From: Thermophagus sp052400625
Lineage (GTDB): Bacteria > Bacteroidota > Bacteroidia > Bacteroidales > Marinilabiliaceae
NCBI GenBank assembly: GCA_052400625.1
Contig: JBQTGH010000004.1
Strand: one strand, 5' to 3'
Length of the DNA stretch: 64,000 bases
Below, piece by piece: positions 9,450 through 19,493 of this stretch. The number at the start of each line of letters is the position of its first letter. Position 1 is the first letter of the stretch. The notes under the pieces are model-generated. The model was not told the DNA's origin. It worked only from the letters and a program-made list of their open reading frames with translations, and did no database searches. Position numbers and translations under genes: made by a program.

Positions 9450-10649
9450 ATGGATTTCACAAAGTAACAATTAACAGAATTAATAAGCAAACATTTAACC
9501 AAAGGAAAAGGGTTACAAGACCTAATGGAATTGATGATAGAAAGCCTGATGCGAAGTGTACTTCGAGAATTTTTGGATACCCAACCGGATAATAAATGGA
9601 ATGGTTACCGTCAGGGCAGGAGTTACGGAAATGGGAGAGAATTAGAGTTTCGTATACCAAGGGATCGTTACGGTAATTTTCATCCGACCATATTAGCCTT
9701 ACTGCGAGACCAGGAAATAGAATGTGAGCGTTTAGCGGGTAGTTTGTACAGTAAAGGGCTTACCCAATCAGAGGTAGGGGAAGTATTTGAAGAAGTGTAC
9801 GGACGCCATTATAGTAAAGGCAGTATAAGCCGTATGATAGAATACCTTCGAGAAGATGTTGACCAGTGGTTATCACATAGTCTTGAGACAAATTATCCAA
9901 TAGTATTTGTTGATGCCATTCACATAAAAGTCCACCGAAAAGACAGGGTAGAGACCGAAGCCTTTTATGTAACAATAGCGGTAAAAGAGGATAAAACTCG
10001 AGAAGTATTAGGGATATTCAACCGCCCTAGTGAGAGTTCCGGAGGGTGGCAGGAAATGTTTGAGAGTTTGCAATCCAGAGGCGTTCACTCCATAGGCTTG
10101 CTTGTAGCAGATGGGTTAAAATACCTTGAAGATGCCCTTGCCAGGGTTTATCCCACGACCCCGCTACAAAAAGGTGTTACGCATTTGAAGCGCAACATGC
10201 TCAACAAGGTGCGTCATAGCGATAAAGAAGAATTGAGTGAAGATTTACGGGAAGTATTCCAAACCGGCAATCAGTATTACACAGCGGAACAAGCATAGAA
10301 TGCCTGGCAGCAATTATGCGAAAAATGGGGGAAAGATTATCAAACGATAAAGAAAATGAAAAATGACCCAACATATCGTTATTACTTTACGTACCTGAAC
10401 TATGATTACCGAATCCAATCAATGATTTATACCACCAACCGGATTGAGTGATTACAACGAGACTTCAGAAGGGTATTGCGTATGCGTGGAGCTATGCCCG
10501 ATGAAGAATCTATTATAGTGTTGATGGCCAAAACAGCAATGGAAAAACGTGCATATTTTAGGCAATTACCGGGTATTGACAGAGATAAAACATTATTCCC
10601 CAGAAAGCAAATGGAGCATCCTGAATTGATAAATAAAGGGAGCGATTAG
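9450..10649 (+). pseudogene. IS256-family transposase with three in-frame nonsense codons
   Basis: The frame from ATG 9450 to TAG 10647-10649 spans 399 codons, the usual size for this family, but is interrupted by TAA at 9465-9467 (after MDFTK), TAG at 10296-10298 (after AEQA) and TGA in TNRIE-stop-LQRDFRRVLR (about 10448-10450). Each stop is one base from a plausible sense codon (for example CGA to TGA in the TNxIER block). An open stretch from 9525 encodes the DDE core including FVDAIHIKV and LLVADGLKYLEDA. No functional transposase can be made without readthrough. Confidence 0.9.
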
Positions 10650-10653
10650 TAAC

Positions 10654-10708
10654 TATTCTGTCAAGGCTATACAAGTCCCTCCCTTCGGTCGGGAGCCTTG
10701 ACAGAATA
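10654..10708. repeat. 15-bp inverted repeat inside the IS right end
   Basis: The arm TATTCTGTCAAGGCT (10654-10668) is the reverse complement of AGCCTTGACAGAATA (10694-10708), with a nested CCCTCCC/GTCGGG region in the loop. No T-run follows on either strand. It lies 5 bp after the transposase stop, so it may be an end relic of another element or a transcription-blocking hairpin. Confidence 0.65.
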
Positions 10709-10854
10709 ACTCCTAATCTCATAAGAATATTTATCAAATCAGGAAAAAGAAAAAAATTAACTTTGCAATACTAACTAAACTGAGATAAATCTTTTTTCGG
10801 ACACACTAATTTAAACACTATCTGAAATTTAGTTAAACCAGTTTTAAGAATAAT

Positions 10855-12402
10855 TTATTCCGATTTTGCCACAGTTACAGAAAAATCATCAAAAGTAACA
10901 ATTCCGGTATCCGAAAAAATCATCCATGGATTTCGGCTCATTTTATAGATTCGGTTGGTGAACGCCCGTTTGTCATCAACATACATAACACAAACTGATT
11001 TTTCAACCACTATTTTAATTTCAAAGGTTCGGGATGAGGGAATTGTAATGGGAATTGAATTAATTACTTGGTAAGTTGTTGAAGGACTGTTCCAATCTGA
11101 AAGATATGCAAGTTTCAAAAGCTCTTCATTTAGGTCGATATGTAAGGCGTAAACCGAATTTAGGGTCTCGCAGGCACCAAAAACAAACCCAAAATTTTGT
11201 GCTTCCGAATCGGCTTTAACGATAGTGCTAATTTTAAATGGCTCATTCAATCGGCTTATTTTGACAATTTGTCTTTTTTGGCTAGCATTAAGTACAAACC
11301 CGGATGTCGTTGGAACTACATCTTCACTATATTCAATAATTCCCCATGGAGCATCCTCCTCCAACCAGGAATCCAATGTTTCTGGAATTGTTGTTAACAA
11401 TCTGCCATCGTGTGCTTGCTTCAGTTGATGAACAACCAGAGAACCGCCCCAGCTATATTCATTAGTGTCCTCATCATCGATGCGTGTAGGACACCAGCCA
11501 AACAATAATCGTTTGTTTTCATCACCAGCAGACTTGGCTGCATAATAAGCCGAGCCGTCAAACATGTTGTTTTCTGGCACCTTCCAAGGTCCATATCGAT
11601 TGTGCGATACGAGGTAATAAACCCTTCGGTCGTTAATATTGGAATAAATAAAATACCATTTCTCATTTAAACAAAAAAGGTCTATACACTCAAGCATAAA
11701 TATGGAATCATCAGAATAAAAGGGTTCCATAAGTTCCCAGTTCAACAAATCCTTGGAAACAAATTGTGCTAAAACAGCCCGATTATTTTTTCTGGCACTT
11801 ACCAGCATAATATATTTCTCTTTGTCTTTATCATAAAATATATATGGATCTCGAAATTCATTTTGATCATAACCTACTGGAGCAAATAGGAGAAATCCTG
11901 ATTGTTTTTTCCACTTTTGCAAATCGGAAGAAATTGCTAACATTACAGCCTCTTTAGGTTGGTCTGGTGAATGATTCCATTTATGACCAGTGTAGAATGC
12001 ATAATAGAAATTATCCTTCTTTATCACACATCCAGTTCCTAAGGCTATATCCTGAGAATTAGTATCACCACATGGAATAGCTAGTCCTCTATAGCAATAA
12101 GAGACAGCATCATTGGTCTCAACCAAATGCCAAGGATGATATTGATCGCTAGCTGGACGTTCGTCATTAAGAAAAAAGACATACCAAGTTCCGTTTTCGA
12201 AATAAGGTATAGGATCTCCGACCCAAGTATGTTGAGGGCGAAAAAAATACTTATACCACCCGGATTCAAAGGTAGAAAAACAATTTGTTGTCAAATCTGG
12301 ATCGGTTCCTGACGGCTTCGAATCTTCCTTTTCCGATTTATCGCAGGATACCCAGAATATAAGTAAACTGAAAAGGGCTGTTTTAATAAATGTTTTTTTC
12401 AT
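10855..12402 (-). CDS. GH32-family fructan hydrolase lipoprotein, non-canonical nucleophile motif
   Basis: 515 aa; lipoprotein signal with lipobox ending at C20 (FWVSCDK). A five-bladed GH32-type propeller is indicated by three spaced acidic motifs: GDPIPY (D63, in place of WMNDPNG), FRDPY (D175, transition-state stabiliser) and MLECIDLF (E228, acid/base). The C-terminal ~180 residues form a beta-sandwich replacing the usual GH32 C domain. Last gene of the leftward fructan operon, 83 bp after the glycan-binding protein and separated from it by a hairpin at 12421-12457. The position resembles that of the surface endo-acting GH32 in the Bacteroides thetaiotaomicron levan locus. Endo/exo mode and levan versus inulin preference cannot be read from sequence. 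Confidence 0.8.
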   Translation of the reverse strand: MKKTFIKTALFSLLIFWVSCDKSEKEDSKPSGTDPDLTTNCFSTFESGWYKYFFRPQHTWVGDPIPYFENGTWYVFFLNDERPASDQYHPWHLVETNDAVSYCYRGLAIPCGDTNSQDIALGTGCVIKKDNFYYAFYTGHKWNHSPDQPKEAVMLAISSDLQKWKKQSGFLLFAPVGYDQNEFRDPYIFYDKDKEKYIMLVSARKNNRAVLAQFVSKDLLNWELMEPFYSDDSIFMLECIDLFCLNEKWYFIYSNINDRRVYYLVSHNRYGPWKVPENNMFDGSAYYAAKSAGDENKRLLFGWCPTRIDDEDTNEYSWGGSLVVHQLKQAHDGRLLTTIPETLDSWLEEDAPWGIIEYSEDVVPTTSGFVLNASQKRQIVKISRLNEPFKISTIVKADSEAQNFGFVFGACETLNSVYALHIDLNEELLKLAYLSDWNSPSTTYQVINSIPITIPSSRTFEIKIVVEKSVCVMYVDDKRAFTNRIYKMSRNPWMIFSDTGIVTFDDFSVTVAKSE

Positions 12403-12420
12403 AACAAAACTATTAAAATA

Positions 12421-12457
12421 ACCAGGCGAAAAGAAATAATCCTTTCATTCGCCTGGT
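12421..12457 (-). terminator. Intercistronic hairpin inside the fructan operon
   Basis: A perfect 10-bp stem (ACCAGGCGAA 12421-12430 / TTCGCCTGGT 12448-12457) is followed, reading leftward, by a T-rich but interrupted run before the GH32 start at 12402. Likely a partial terminator or mRNA-stabilising element that lowers GH32 relative to SusCD. Confidence 0.55.
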
Positions 12458-12485
12458 AAACTTCGCTAGCTATTAGTTAATAATT

Positions 12486-13586
12486 TTATTTTGGATGAGC
12501 AATCAATTGATCCCAAAACATTCGATGTCCAAAGAATGACGTATCTTCCCTGGTATCATCTATGTGAGGTGCAACCAAAATGGTAGTTATTTTGGATAGT
12601 CCATGGTTCACTGGTAATAAAAACTCCAACATTTGCCATTGACCTGCTTTTTCAGCAGAATAATTGACCTTTAAATACTGATTTTCTGCCCCTTCACCTT
12701 GGATTTCTAGCTGAACATCTCCTCCGGTTTCTTTCCATACCATAAGTGTAAAACGGGAATATTTTTCTGGATCGATTTCCAAACCGCCTAATCCACCCCC
12801 AGTCCAAGGATCATCTTGCGGATTGCGCCATATGGATGCACAATATGGCGTTAGGTTAATATCATCAGGCAAAGGATTATCATATTTACTTTCTATATCA
12901 CCTGCTGACCCAACAGTCCACCAAAGCGGAACCTTTTCCTCTCCATCATAAATTACCAGTGAAGGAATTTCCAACTCTCCTTCTTTTACATGGACCTGAT
13001 AAAAGAATTCCTCCCCCTTAAAATACAAAGTATATGTAACAGGTACAGAAAAATCAATAATTGAACCAGGAGCCGGTACTATTCTAGCTCCTTTAGTAAA
13101 TTCTATGTTGGGACTCAATTTAGTCAGATCAGTGCCATATGGTACTGTAATAGTTATGGATTGAGAATTATGATCGATAATTCCAATACGTTCTCCAATA
13201 ACAAATGAGGTGATTTTCGCAGATATAGCTTTTGCTGTTACTAAATAATCGCGATAAAGATTTCCGTTTATTACCCTGAAAGTCACAGGAATTTTATCGG
13301 ATGTACTAAAATCAACCGGTGTGCCTGGTTCAGGAAATATGGTTGCATTTTCATCTATTTCAATATCCGGAACCAATTTAGTTTCATCAGTATTTTTGGG
13401 AAGATTTAAATTAACCGTACTTGTGGATTGATCAATTTCTCCTTCTATACCATTAATACTAAAACTTTTAATTTTTACATCTGCATTAAAGTCAAGATTA
13501 CTTGGCTCCCATTCTTCTTTACAGGATATAAACATGATGCCAGAATATATGACCATCAGTAATATATTGATCAGATTGTGTTTCAT
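12486..13586 (-). CDS. Surface glycan-binding lipoprotein of the fructan locus (SusE-position)
   Basis: 366 aa with lipobox FISCKE (C22), hence outer-membrane anchored. Two tandem Ig-like DUF5018-type repeats follow: about residues 36-118 (KIKSFSINGIEGEID...) and 119-200 (KITSFVIGERIGIID...), each with a (T/D)xTKLxPxIEF-like block and PxPGTPVDFS/PAPGSIIDFS. The C-terminal ~150 residues form a separate beta-sandwich rich in Trp (VPLWWTVGSAGD, SIWRNPQDDPWTGGG, MVWKETGGD), probably the fructan-binding module. The gene follows SusD as SusE-type binding proteins do. Ligand inferred from the locus. Confidence 0.75.
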   Translation of the reverse strand: MKHNLINILLMVIYSGIMFISCKEEWEPSNLDFNADVKIKSFSINGIEGEIDQSTSTVNLNLPKNTDETKLVPDIEIDENATIFPEPGTPVDFSTSDKIPVTFRVINGNLYRDYLVTAKAISAKITSFVIGERIGIIDHNSQSITITVPYGTDLTKLSPNIEFTKGARIVPAPGSIIDFSVPVTYTLYFKGEEFFYQVHVKEGELEIPSLVIYDGEEKVPLWWTVGSAGDIESKYDNPLPDDINLTPYCASIWRNPQDDPWTGGGLGGLEIDPEKYSRFTLMVWKETGGDVQLEIQGEGAENQYLKVNYSAEKAGQWQMLEFLLPVNHGLSKITTILVAPHIDDTREDTSFFGHRMFWDQLIAHPK

Positions 13587-13652
13587 ATTACTCGCTATTA
13601 ATTGAAATTTTGTGTGTTTCTATTTGGAAAAAGGATAAATTGACTTCATAAA

Positions 13653-15335
13653 TTAATAATTGATATTTTGTTCGTATAATCCTCTGCTAAAATTTATTTG
13701 TTGTTCTGGGATTGGCAAATACTCATCTTTATTCTTGTCAAATTTAGCATCTTGGTAATAAGGGGCTACGTCTTTTTCTTCATTATAAAACTCATTAAGA
13801 ACTTCATCTGCAATTCCCCAGCGCACAAGATCAAAAAATCGACTTCCCTCCATTGCAAATTCCAAACGGCGCTCCCACCGAAGGGCCTCTCTAGCAAATG
13901 AATTAGTCCATTCACAATTCACCCCAGGCTCATACAAAGCTACCTCAGTATTAGTCGCATAAGGAATTAAGAGGGTACTATTTTTTGCCCTTTCACGAAT
14001 CTGGTTGATTAATGGAAGCGCTTCATTCTCTCTGTTTAATTCAATTAACGCTTCCGCCCTCATCAATAAAACATCGGCATAGCGCAGTACAATTCTGTTT
14101 TTTGAATTGCCATAGAACGGGTCAATGTTAACAAAACAGTCACAGGATGGATCTACATTCTCCTTTAAAGAGGCATAAACTCCGTAAACCCCGGGGTTTC
14201 GGTTCCAAGACTCATTGTAAATATAGTCCTGATTATACTTAAAAGGATATCCCGGAATAGCAACGGTATGAAATAAACGGGGATCAACCTTATCTGATTC
14301 GTCATTATACATAGCATCATTATAGGATTGAAACATGGGCAACCCCTTTTCTGTTTTAAATGCATTAACCAAATTCTGGCTAGGCTTATGGAAATCGCAA
14401 CATCCTAGCCCTTGGGGAACTGCTAAAACATCTCCAAAATTTAAACGTCCGTATAAAGTTCCATCATCATGTGAATACTGAACCGAAAAAATGGCTTCAG
14501 GACCATTCTCAAAATCACCGGGAAGAAAATTAAATGAAAAATCTTCCTCCAAATGGTATTGTGATCCCATAACCACTTCTGTATAATTCAGTACGTCTTC
14601 CAGATAATCTGAATTTATTCCCATAACAGCATGATTTTCTCCTTGCTCAAAGGCTTGGTACAGCCGAACTTTTGCCAGATATGCTGCTGCAGCATGCTTA
14701 TTAGCGCGACCAACATCCTCTTGTTCTTCCGGCAAATGATCGTAAGCAAACTTAAAATCCTGAGCAATTTTTTCCCATAATTCATCATTGCTTAACGCAA
14801 CATTAGAAATAGTTCCATACTCTTCTTCTGGGACAGTTTCATCAATGTAAGGGATATTTTTAAATAAAATTTTAAGCATGAAATAAAAATGGCCACGAAT
14901 AAACCTCATTTCACCCATCCGTGCATTTTTCTCCTCGAAATCTTCTTCACTGATGGAATTTAAGGCTTCTAGGGCCGCATTTGCTCTGGAAATGCCCACA
15001 TATAAATTATACCACAAAGCATCGGGCTCAGCAAAAGCAGGATTAATGTTTTCAGAGATTTCAAAGAAATGGAAGTCCTGAATATCAGCCTCATCACGTC
15101 CACCTTTATAGGCATCGTCTGAACGTACATTTCCGTAAGGCCATAAGCTCATAGGTTCTGTATAATGATCATTTCCCAGCATTGAATAGGCAGCGATAAC
15201 CAGTTTGTCAATCTGTTCAGGTCCCATTATATCGTCCTGACTCAAGATAGCATTGGGTTTTTTATCTAAAAAATCTTCACAGCTGACGCCCAATAACATC
15301 AGGAAAAAACTTAATACAATTATATTTTTCTTCAT
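13653..15335 (-). CDS. SusD/RagB-family nutrient-binding outer membrane lipoprotein
   Basis: 560 aa with lipobox GVSCED (C19). It has the typical SusD N-terminus (DFLDKKPNAILSQDDI), TPR-like helices (AEPDALWYNLYVGISRANAALEA; MGEMRFIRGHFYFMLK) and the C-terminal RYADVLLMRAEALIELN and REALRWERRLEFAMEGSRFFDLVRWG blocks. It forms the lid of the SusC channel and captures oligosaccharide at the cell surface. Directly after SusC (36 bp) and in one transcription unit with GH32, fructokinase and permease, so fructan or fructo-oligosaccharide is the inferred ligand. Confidence 0.93.
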   Translation of the reverse strand: MKKNIIVLSFFLMLLGVSCEDFLDKKPNAILSQDDIMGPEQIDKLVIAAYSMLGNDHYTEPMSLWPYGNVRSDDAYKGGRDEADIQDFHFFEISENINPAFAEPDALWYNLYVGISRANAALEALNSISEEDFEEKNARMGEMRFIRGHFYFMLKILFKNIPYIDETVPEEEYGTISNVALSNDELWEKIAQDFKFAYDHLPEEQEDVGRANKHAAAAYLAKVRLYQAFEQGENHAVMGINSDYLEDVLNYTEVVMGSQYHLEEDFSFNFLPGDFENGPEAIFSVQYSHDDGTLYGRLNFGDVLAVPQGLGCCDFHKPSQNLVNAFKTEKGLPMFQSYNDAMYNDESDKVDPRLFHTVAIPGYPFKYNQDYIYNESWNRNPGVYGVYASLKENVDPSCDCFVNIDPFYGNSKNRIVLRYADVLLMRAEALIELNRENEALPLINQIRERAKNSTLLIPYATNTEVALYEPGVNCEWTNSFAREALRWERRLEFAMEGSRFFDLVRWGIADEVLNEFYNEEKDVAPYYQDAKFDKNKDEYLPIPEQQINFSRGLYEQNINY

Positions 15336-15371
15336 GATTTCGAAATTTAATGTTCATAATATTAATGACTT

Positions 15372-18300
15372 CTAAAAAGCTGCATTAATTCCAAATGTAA
15401 AAGAAGCGGGGATAGGATACCCAAATCCCGGTGTTTCCGGATCTTCTCCTGTAAAATTTTTTCCGGAAATGGTCAGCAAATTTTGACCGGTAATATAGAT
15501 TCTGAGATTATCCATTCTTAATTTGTCACTAATTTTGGAAGGGAGGGTATATCCAAGTTGAATATTTCGGACTTTCAGATAGGAAACATCTTCCACAAAA
15601 TAGGTTGAGAACCTTGCTTCCCAATTAGTGTCAGTGTTTTGCAATGCGGGAATATCAGAATTAGGATTGGATGGACTCCATGCATTTAACAACCGAGTTC
15701 CCTTATTGGACCCTGTTTCGAGCACACTCCAAAAGTCTGTGTTTCCCTTAACATCATACACATTGGCATCCATATTTTGAATACCCTGAATAAACAGGCT
15801 TAGATCGAAGTTATGATATTCCAGGTTAATATTTACTCCATATGTAAAATCAGGATGAGGATTTCCAATCCAGGTTCGGTCTTCTTCATTAATTACCCCG
15901 TCATTATTAAGATCTTTGTATCGGATCCTTCCCAATCCTTTACCATCCTGTTCGGCATGAGCTAAAACCTCTTCTTCGGTTTTAAACAACCCATCAGCCA
16001 CATATCCATACATTGAATTAAGGGGGCGTCCCAGAATATTATCGTCTTGTCCATTCCCTCCATAAGCATTTTGGACATCTGGCGGCAAATAAGTTACTTT
16101 ATTTTTGTAAGATGAGATATTTGCATTGATTTCATAGGTTAAACCTTCGGAGGCAGTCCTTCCCCTGTATCCCAGGGTAGCTTCAAACCCCTTGTTTTCC
16201 ATAGAAGCTCCGTTTAACCAACGATTTCCACCTTCGCCTATAGCTGCCAAATAAGGGGGCAAAACCAGAATATCGTCGGTCTTTTTTATATAATATTCTG
16301 CTGATCCGTAAAAGGACTGATTGAAAAAGCCAAAATCAACACCAATATTAGTTTGAGTGGTGGTCTCCCATTTCAGGTCATCATTACCTCGTTGCGCCAA
16401 TTTGAATCCAGAAGGGAGAGTGCTACCTCCCTGTCCTGTAATATCATATGCAGTTCCCTTAACTGTGGTCCAGGTGGGATCAGCCATTCCATAATCTGGG
16501 ACATAGATTGTATAAATAGCTGTATTACTAATTTCCTGATTTCCGGTTTGTCCCCATCCAAATCGAAGTTTCAAATTTGATAAATTATTAAAAGAACTTA
16601 AGAAAGGTTCTTCGCTCAATCTCCATCCTAAAGAAAAGGCCGGAAAGACACCAAACTGATTATTGTCACCAAACCGGGAAGAACCGTCGTAGCGTAAAGT
16701 AAAGGATGCCAAATAACGTCCACCATAATCGTAGTCAATTTTACCAAAATAAGAAAGTAAACGGTATCCGGTTGAAGAGCCGGTAGTAGTGGATTGCCCG
16801 GTACCAACATCCGGCCACATATATTCCTTTGTCTCGAGCTCAAAACCTTCTTTATAGGCCGTAAAATTAATATTGTCTTCATTAAACATTTCCATGCCTC
16901 CCAATAGGTCAACCTTATGGTTGCCAAAATGTGCATTATAGGTGACGGTATTACTCCAATTCCATTTCAACCAATGTCCCTGAGAAAGGTTAACAGCCGT
17001 AAGATCATTTTTTAAGTACCCCGACTGATAACTTTTGGTTAAAATTCTTTGAAAAAAATTCCCATAATTTATCCCAAAAGAACTTTTTAAGTTCAATCCT
17101 TTTATTGGATTAATACTAATATAGGCGTCTCCGAAAGTCCGCCAATATCGATAGGCATTATCTTTGTTATATTTCAAAAGTCTAACAGGATTGTGACGGT
17201 CGTTCATACCTCCGGCAGGGCCACCCCAGCCTCCATCTTCCGTATAAACAGGGATAATTGGTAATGCTTGTAAGGCGGCGTTTAAAATTCCACCAGGGGC
17301 TTCTAACTCTTCAGTAGTATTTAGAGTGAAATGTTCGCCTAAAGAGATAATTCCATCCCAAAGCTTATATTCCGAGTTCAATCGGGCTGAGATCCTGCTG
17401 AAATTACTGTATTTTATAATTCCTTCATTATCAACATATCCTAAGGAGAAAAAATAATTTCCTTTTTCTGTACCATTACTTAGAGATAAGTCATATGATT
17501 GCATTAAGCCGGTTCTGGTAACTTCGTCAAACCAATCGGTATCAGAAACTCTCATGGTTTGTCCATCATCAATGAATTCGGGCAAAATAATATCATTTAA
17601 GACCGGTGTTACGTCTGAGTTATAGCCCCAATCATAAGAGTACCCTATATTATTACTATTAGGATCTCTCCCACTATTGACATAAGCCTGCCACATAGCT
17701 TCACCATATTGTTCGGTATTTAGTACACTCATTTTTGTGCTGTACCAAGAAGCAGTTAGCGATCCTTTAAAAGTGACCTGCATCTTTCCCTGTTTCCCAT
17801 TTTTGGTAGTAATGACGATAACGCCATTTGAAGCCCGTGATCCGTAAATACTGGAAGCAGCCGCATCTTTTAATACCTGGATACTTTCGATATCATTAGG
17901 ATTGAGCTCGTGCATTCCCATTTTAGTAGGAACGCCGTCAATAATGAAAAGCGGATCATTGTTGTTTAATGTTCCAATGCCTCTGATTCTAATTGTAGCA
18001 CCACCTTTAGGACTTCCATCAGAGGTAATCATCATTCCTGGGACTCTTCCCTGCAGTGATTTCATCGCATTTGTGGAAGGGATTTTTTCCAATTCTTCCA
18101 CATCAACGACACTAACGGCACCGGTCAGGTCAGCCTTTCTTTGTGATTGATATCCAGTAACAATTATTTGATCAAGATCAACAACGGTACTAACGAGCGT
18201 AACATTAAGTACCGACTTTCCTGAAACCGGCACTTCATTAGTTTCCATACCAATAAAACTAAACACCAGGATAGCGTCAGAGGGAACATTAAGCGCGTAA

Positions 18301-18497
18301 TTTCCCTCCATGTCGGTAATAGTTCCTTTAGAAGGATCCCCTTTTTGAATAATGGTTACCCCCGGTAAGGGTTCACCATTCTGATCGGTTACTTGTCCGG
18401 TAACCGTCATTTCTTGTCCTGATACCTGCACTGCCATTGAAAATAAGACAGTGAGATACAGCAATTTTCTCAAGAATTTAAATGCTGGATTTTTCAT
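15372..18497 (-). CDS. SusC/RagA-family TonB-dependent transporter
   Basis: 1041 aa from ATG 18497. A longer in-frame start at 18581 would add 28 unlikely residues and overlap the fructokinase gene; 18497 begins a normal signal peptide (MKNPAFKFLRKLLYL...VSGQ). Domains: signal peptide; carboxypeptidase-regulatory-like domain (VTGQVTDQNGEPLPGVTI, about residues 30-110); plug with NDPLFIIDGVPT and DAAASSIYGSRASNGVIVITTK (about 120-245); 22-strand barrel to the C-terminal phenylalanine. It imports oligosaccharide across the outer membrane with SusD as lid. Only 20 bp follow the fructokinase stop, so the operon has no separate susC promoter. Confidence 0.95.
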   Translation of the reverse strand: MKNPAFKFLRKLLYLTVLFSMAVQVSGQEMTVTGQVTDQNGEPLPGVTIIQKGDPSKGTITDMEGNYALNVPSDAILVFSFIGMETNEVPVSGKSVLNVTLVSTVVDLDQIIVTGYQSQRKADLTGAVSVVDVEELEKIPSTNAMKSLQGRVPGMMITSDGSPKGGATIRIRGIGTLNNNDPLFIIDGVPTKMGMHELNPNDIESIQVLKDAAASSIYGSRASNGVIVITTKNGKQGKMQVTFKGSLTASWYSTKMSVLNTEQYGEAMWQAYVNSGRDPNSNNIGYSYDWGYNSDVTPVLNDIILPEFIDDGQTMRVSDTDWFDEVTRTGLMQSYDLSLSNGTEKGNYFFSLGYVDNEGIIKYSNFSRISARLNSEYKLWDGIISLGEHFTLNTTEELEAPGGILNAALQALPIIPVYTEDGGWGGPAGGMNDRHNPVRLLKYNKDNAYRYWRTFGDAYISINPIKGLNLKSSFGINYGNFFQRILTKSYQSGYLKNDLTAVNLSQGHWLKWNWSNTVTYNAHFGNHKVDLLGGMEMFNEDNINFTAYKEGFELETKEYMWPDVGTGQSTTTGSSTGYRLLSYFGKIDYDYGGRYLASFTLRYDGSSRFGDNNQFGVFPAFSLGWRLSEEPFLSSFNNLSNLKLRFGWGQTGNQEISNTAIYTIYVPDYGMADPTWTTVKGTAYDITGQGGSTLPSGFKLAQRGNDDLKWETTTQTNIGVDFGFFNQSFYGSAEYYIKKTDDILVLPPYLAAIGEGGNRWLNGASMENKGFEATLGYRGRTASEGLTYEINANISSYKNKVTYLPPDVQNAYGGNGQDDNILGRPLNSMYGYVADGLFKTEEEVLAHAEQDGKGLGRIRYKDLNNDGVINEEDRTWIGNPHPDFTYGVNINLEYHNFDLSLFIQGIQNMDANVYDVKGNTDFWSVLETGSNKGTRLLNAWSPSNPNSDIPALQNTDTNWEARFSTYFVEDVSYLKVRNIQLGYTLPSKISDKLRMDNLRIYITGQNLLTISGKNFTGEDPETPGFGYPIPASFTFGINAAF

Positions 18498-18517
18498 AAT
18501 AAATTGATTTAGATTGA

Positions 18518-19399
18518 TTAATAAGCTGTTTTTTTTCGAATATTTTCTGGCAAAACAGGCATAGCACCGTTTTGAGAGCAAACAAAAGCAGAAATTTCTA
18601 CAGCACTTTTATGTATATTTTTCAGTTCTTTACCAGTCAACATACCCATTGCCAATGCGGCAGTAAAAGAATCACCAGCCCCAATAGTATCAGCCACCTT
18701 TACTTCGGGAGTTCCCAATTCGCTGATCTCATGGTCAGACATCAATAGGCTCCCTTTTTCTCCATAGGTAATGGCCAACAATTTCAAATTAAAAGACTTA
18801 AGAAGCATCTTCCCGGCGGAACGACTATCGCCCTTAAGGCCATAGATATCTTTTATCTTTTCAAGCTCTTCGCTGTTAATTTTAAAGATGTCAGATTTTT
18901 CCAGAGAAGTGGTTATTATTTCAGGAGAATAATAATTTTGCCGAAGGTTGATATCAAATATTTTGAGGCAATTATCCGGAACCATTTCCAGGGCTTTAAG
19001 GATTGAATTTCTTGACACATCATTTCTTTGAGCCAACGTACCGAAACATATGGCATCAGCCTTTTTTAGAAGAGCAACTCCATCTTCATTCAAATCGATA
19101 AAATCCCATGCTACATTTTCATGAATGAGGTATTCCGGAATCCCATTTTGCAGCATTACCTCTACCGTTCCGGTTGGTTTCTCATTAATTGAAATTCCAT
19201 TAAGGAGATTCTTTTTTTTGATGAAATTGAGAATTTCAATACCATTTGAATCCTTCCCCACAGCACTGATCACAGCTCCTGCGGCTCCCAACTGCTGACA
19301 ATGCCATGCAAAATTGGCTGGTGCACCTCCAAGTTTTTTCGCTTCTGGGAGTAAATCCCATAAAATTTCGCCAATACCTACAATTATTTTTTTCCCCAT
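18518..19399 (-). CDS. Fructokinase, PfkB/ribokinase family
   Basis: 293 aa. The N-terminus GIGEILWDLLPEAKKLGGAPANFAWH matches the bacterial fructokinase signature (substrate loop GGAPANFA), and the C-terminal DTIGAGDSFTAAL holds the catalytic base D243 and anion hole. It phosphorylates fructose released by the GH32 enzymes, using ATP, in the cytoplasm. It lies between the sugar permease (94 bp) and SusC (20 bp), the same content as the levan locus of B. thetaiotaomicron, where fructokinase is co-induced. Length is normal for the family. Confidence 0.93.
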   Translation of the reverse strand: MGKKIIVGIGEILWDLLPEAKKLGGAPANFAWHCQQLGAAGAVISAVGKDSNGIEILNFIKKKNLLNGISINEKPTGTVEVMLQNGIPEYLIHENVAWDFIDLNEDGVALLKKADAICFGTLAQRNDVSRNSILKALEMVPDNCLKIFDINLRQNYYSPEIITTSLEKSDIFKINSEELEKIKDIYGLKGDSRSAGKMLLKSFNLKLLAITYGEKGSLLMSDHEISELGTPEVKVADTIGAGDSFTAALAMGMLTGKELKNIHKSAVEISAFVCSQNGAMPVLPENIRKKTAY

Positions 19400-19493
19400 A
19401 ACCTAATTATTAAACAAGACTATTACCGGACATCCCGACGAAAGCATAAGGATGCCAACTTTTTAATCCAATAATTTACTTCTGATTTCTATT

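Larger units (their letters stand above)
9363..10806 (+). mobile_element. Decayed IS256-family insertion sequence
   Basis: About 1.44 kb around a broken IS256-type transposase. The ends are imperfect inverted repeats: left from GTGTGTCTG (9363) through AAAAAAGGTCTTCTCAGGTTAG, right (reverse complement from 10806) GTGTGTCCG, AAAAAAGATTTATCTCAG, TTTAG. No clear 8-9 bp target duplication is visible at the flanks, which may mean decay or slightly misplaced ends. It lies 48 bp downstream of the last gene of the fructan locus. Confidence 0.7.

Noticed and set aside
9353..10816. Target-site duplication flanking the IS
   Set aside because: The eight to nine bases outside the inferred ends do not match.
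18498..18581. Longer SusC start
   Set aside because: Would overlap fructokinase and place 28 basic residues before a normal signal peptide; ATG 18497 is better.
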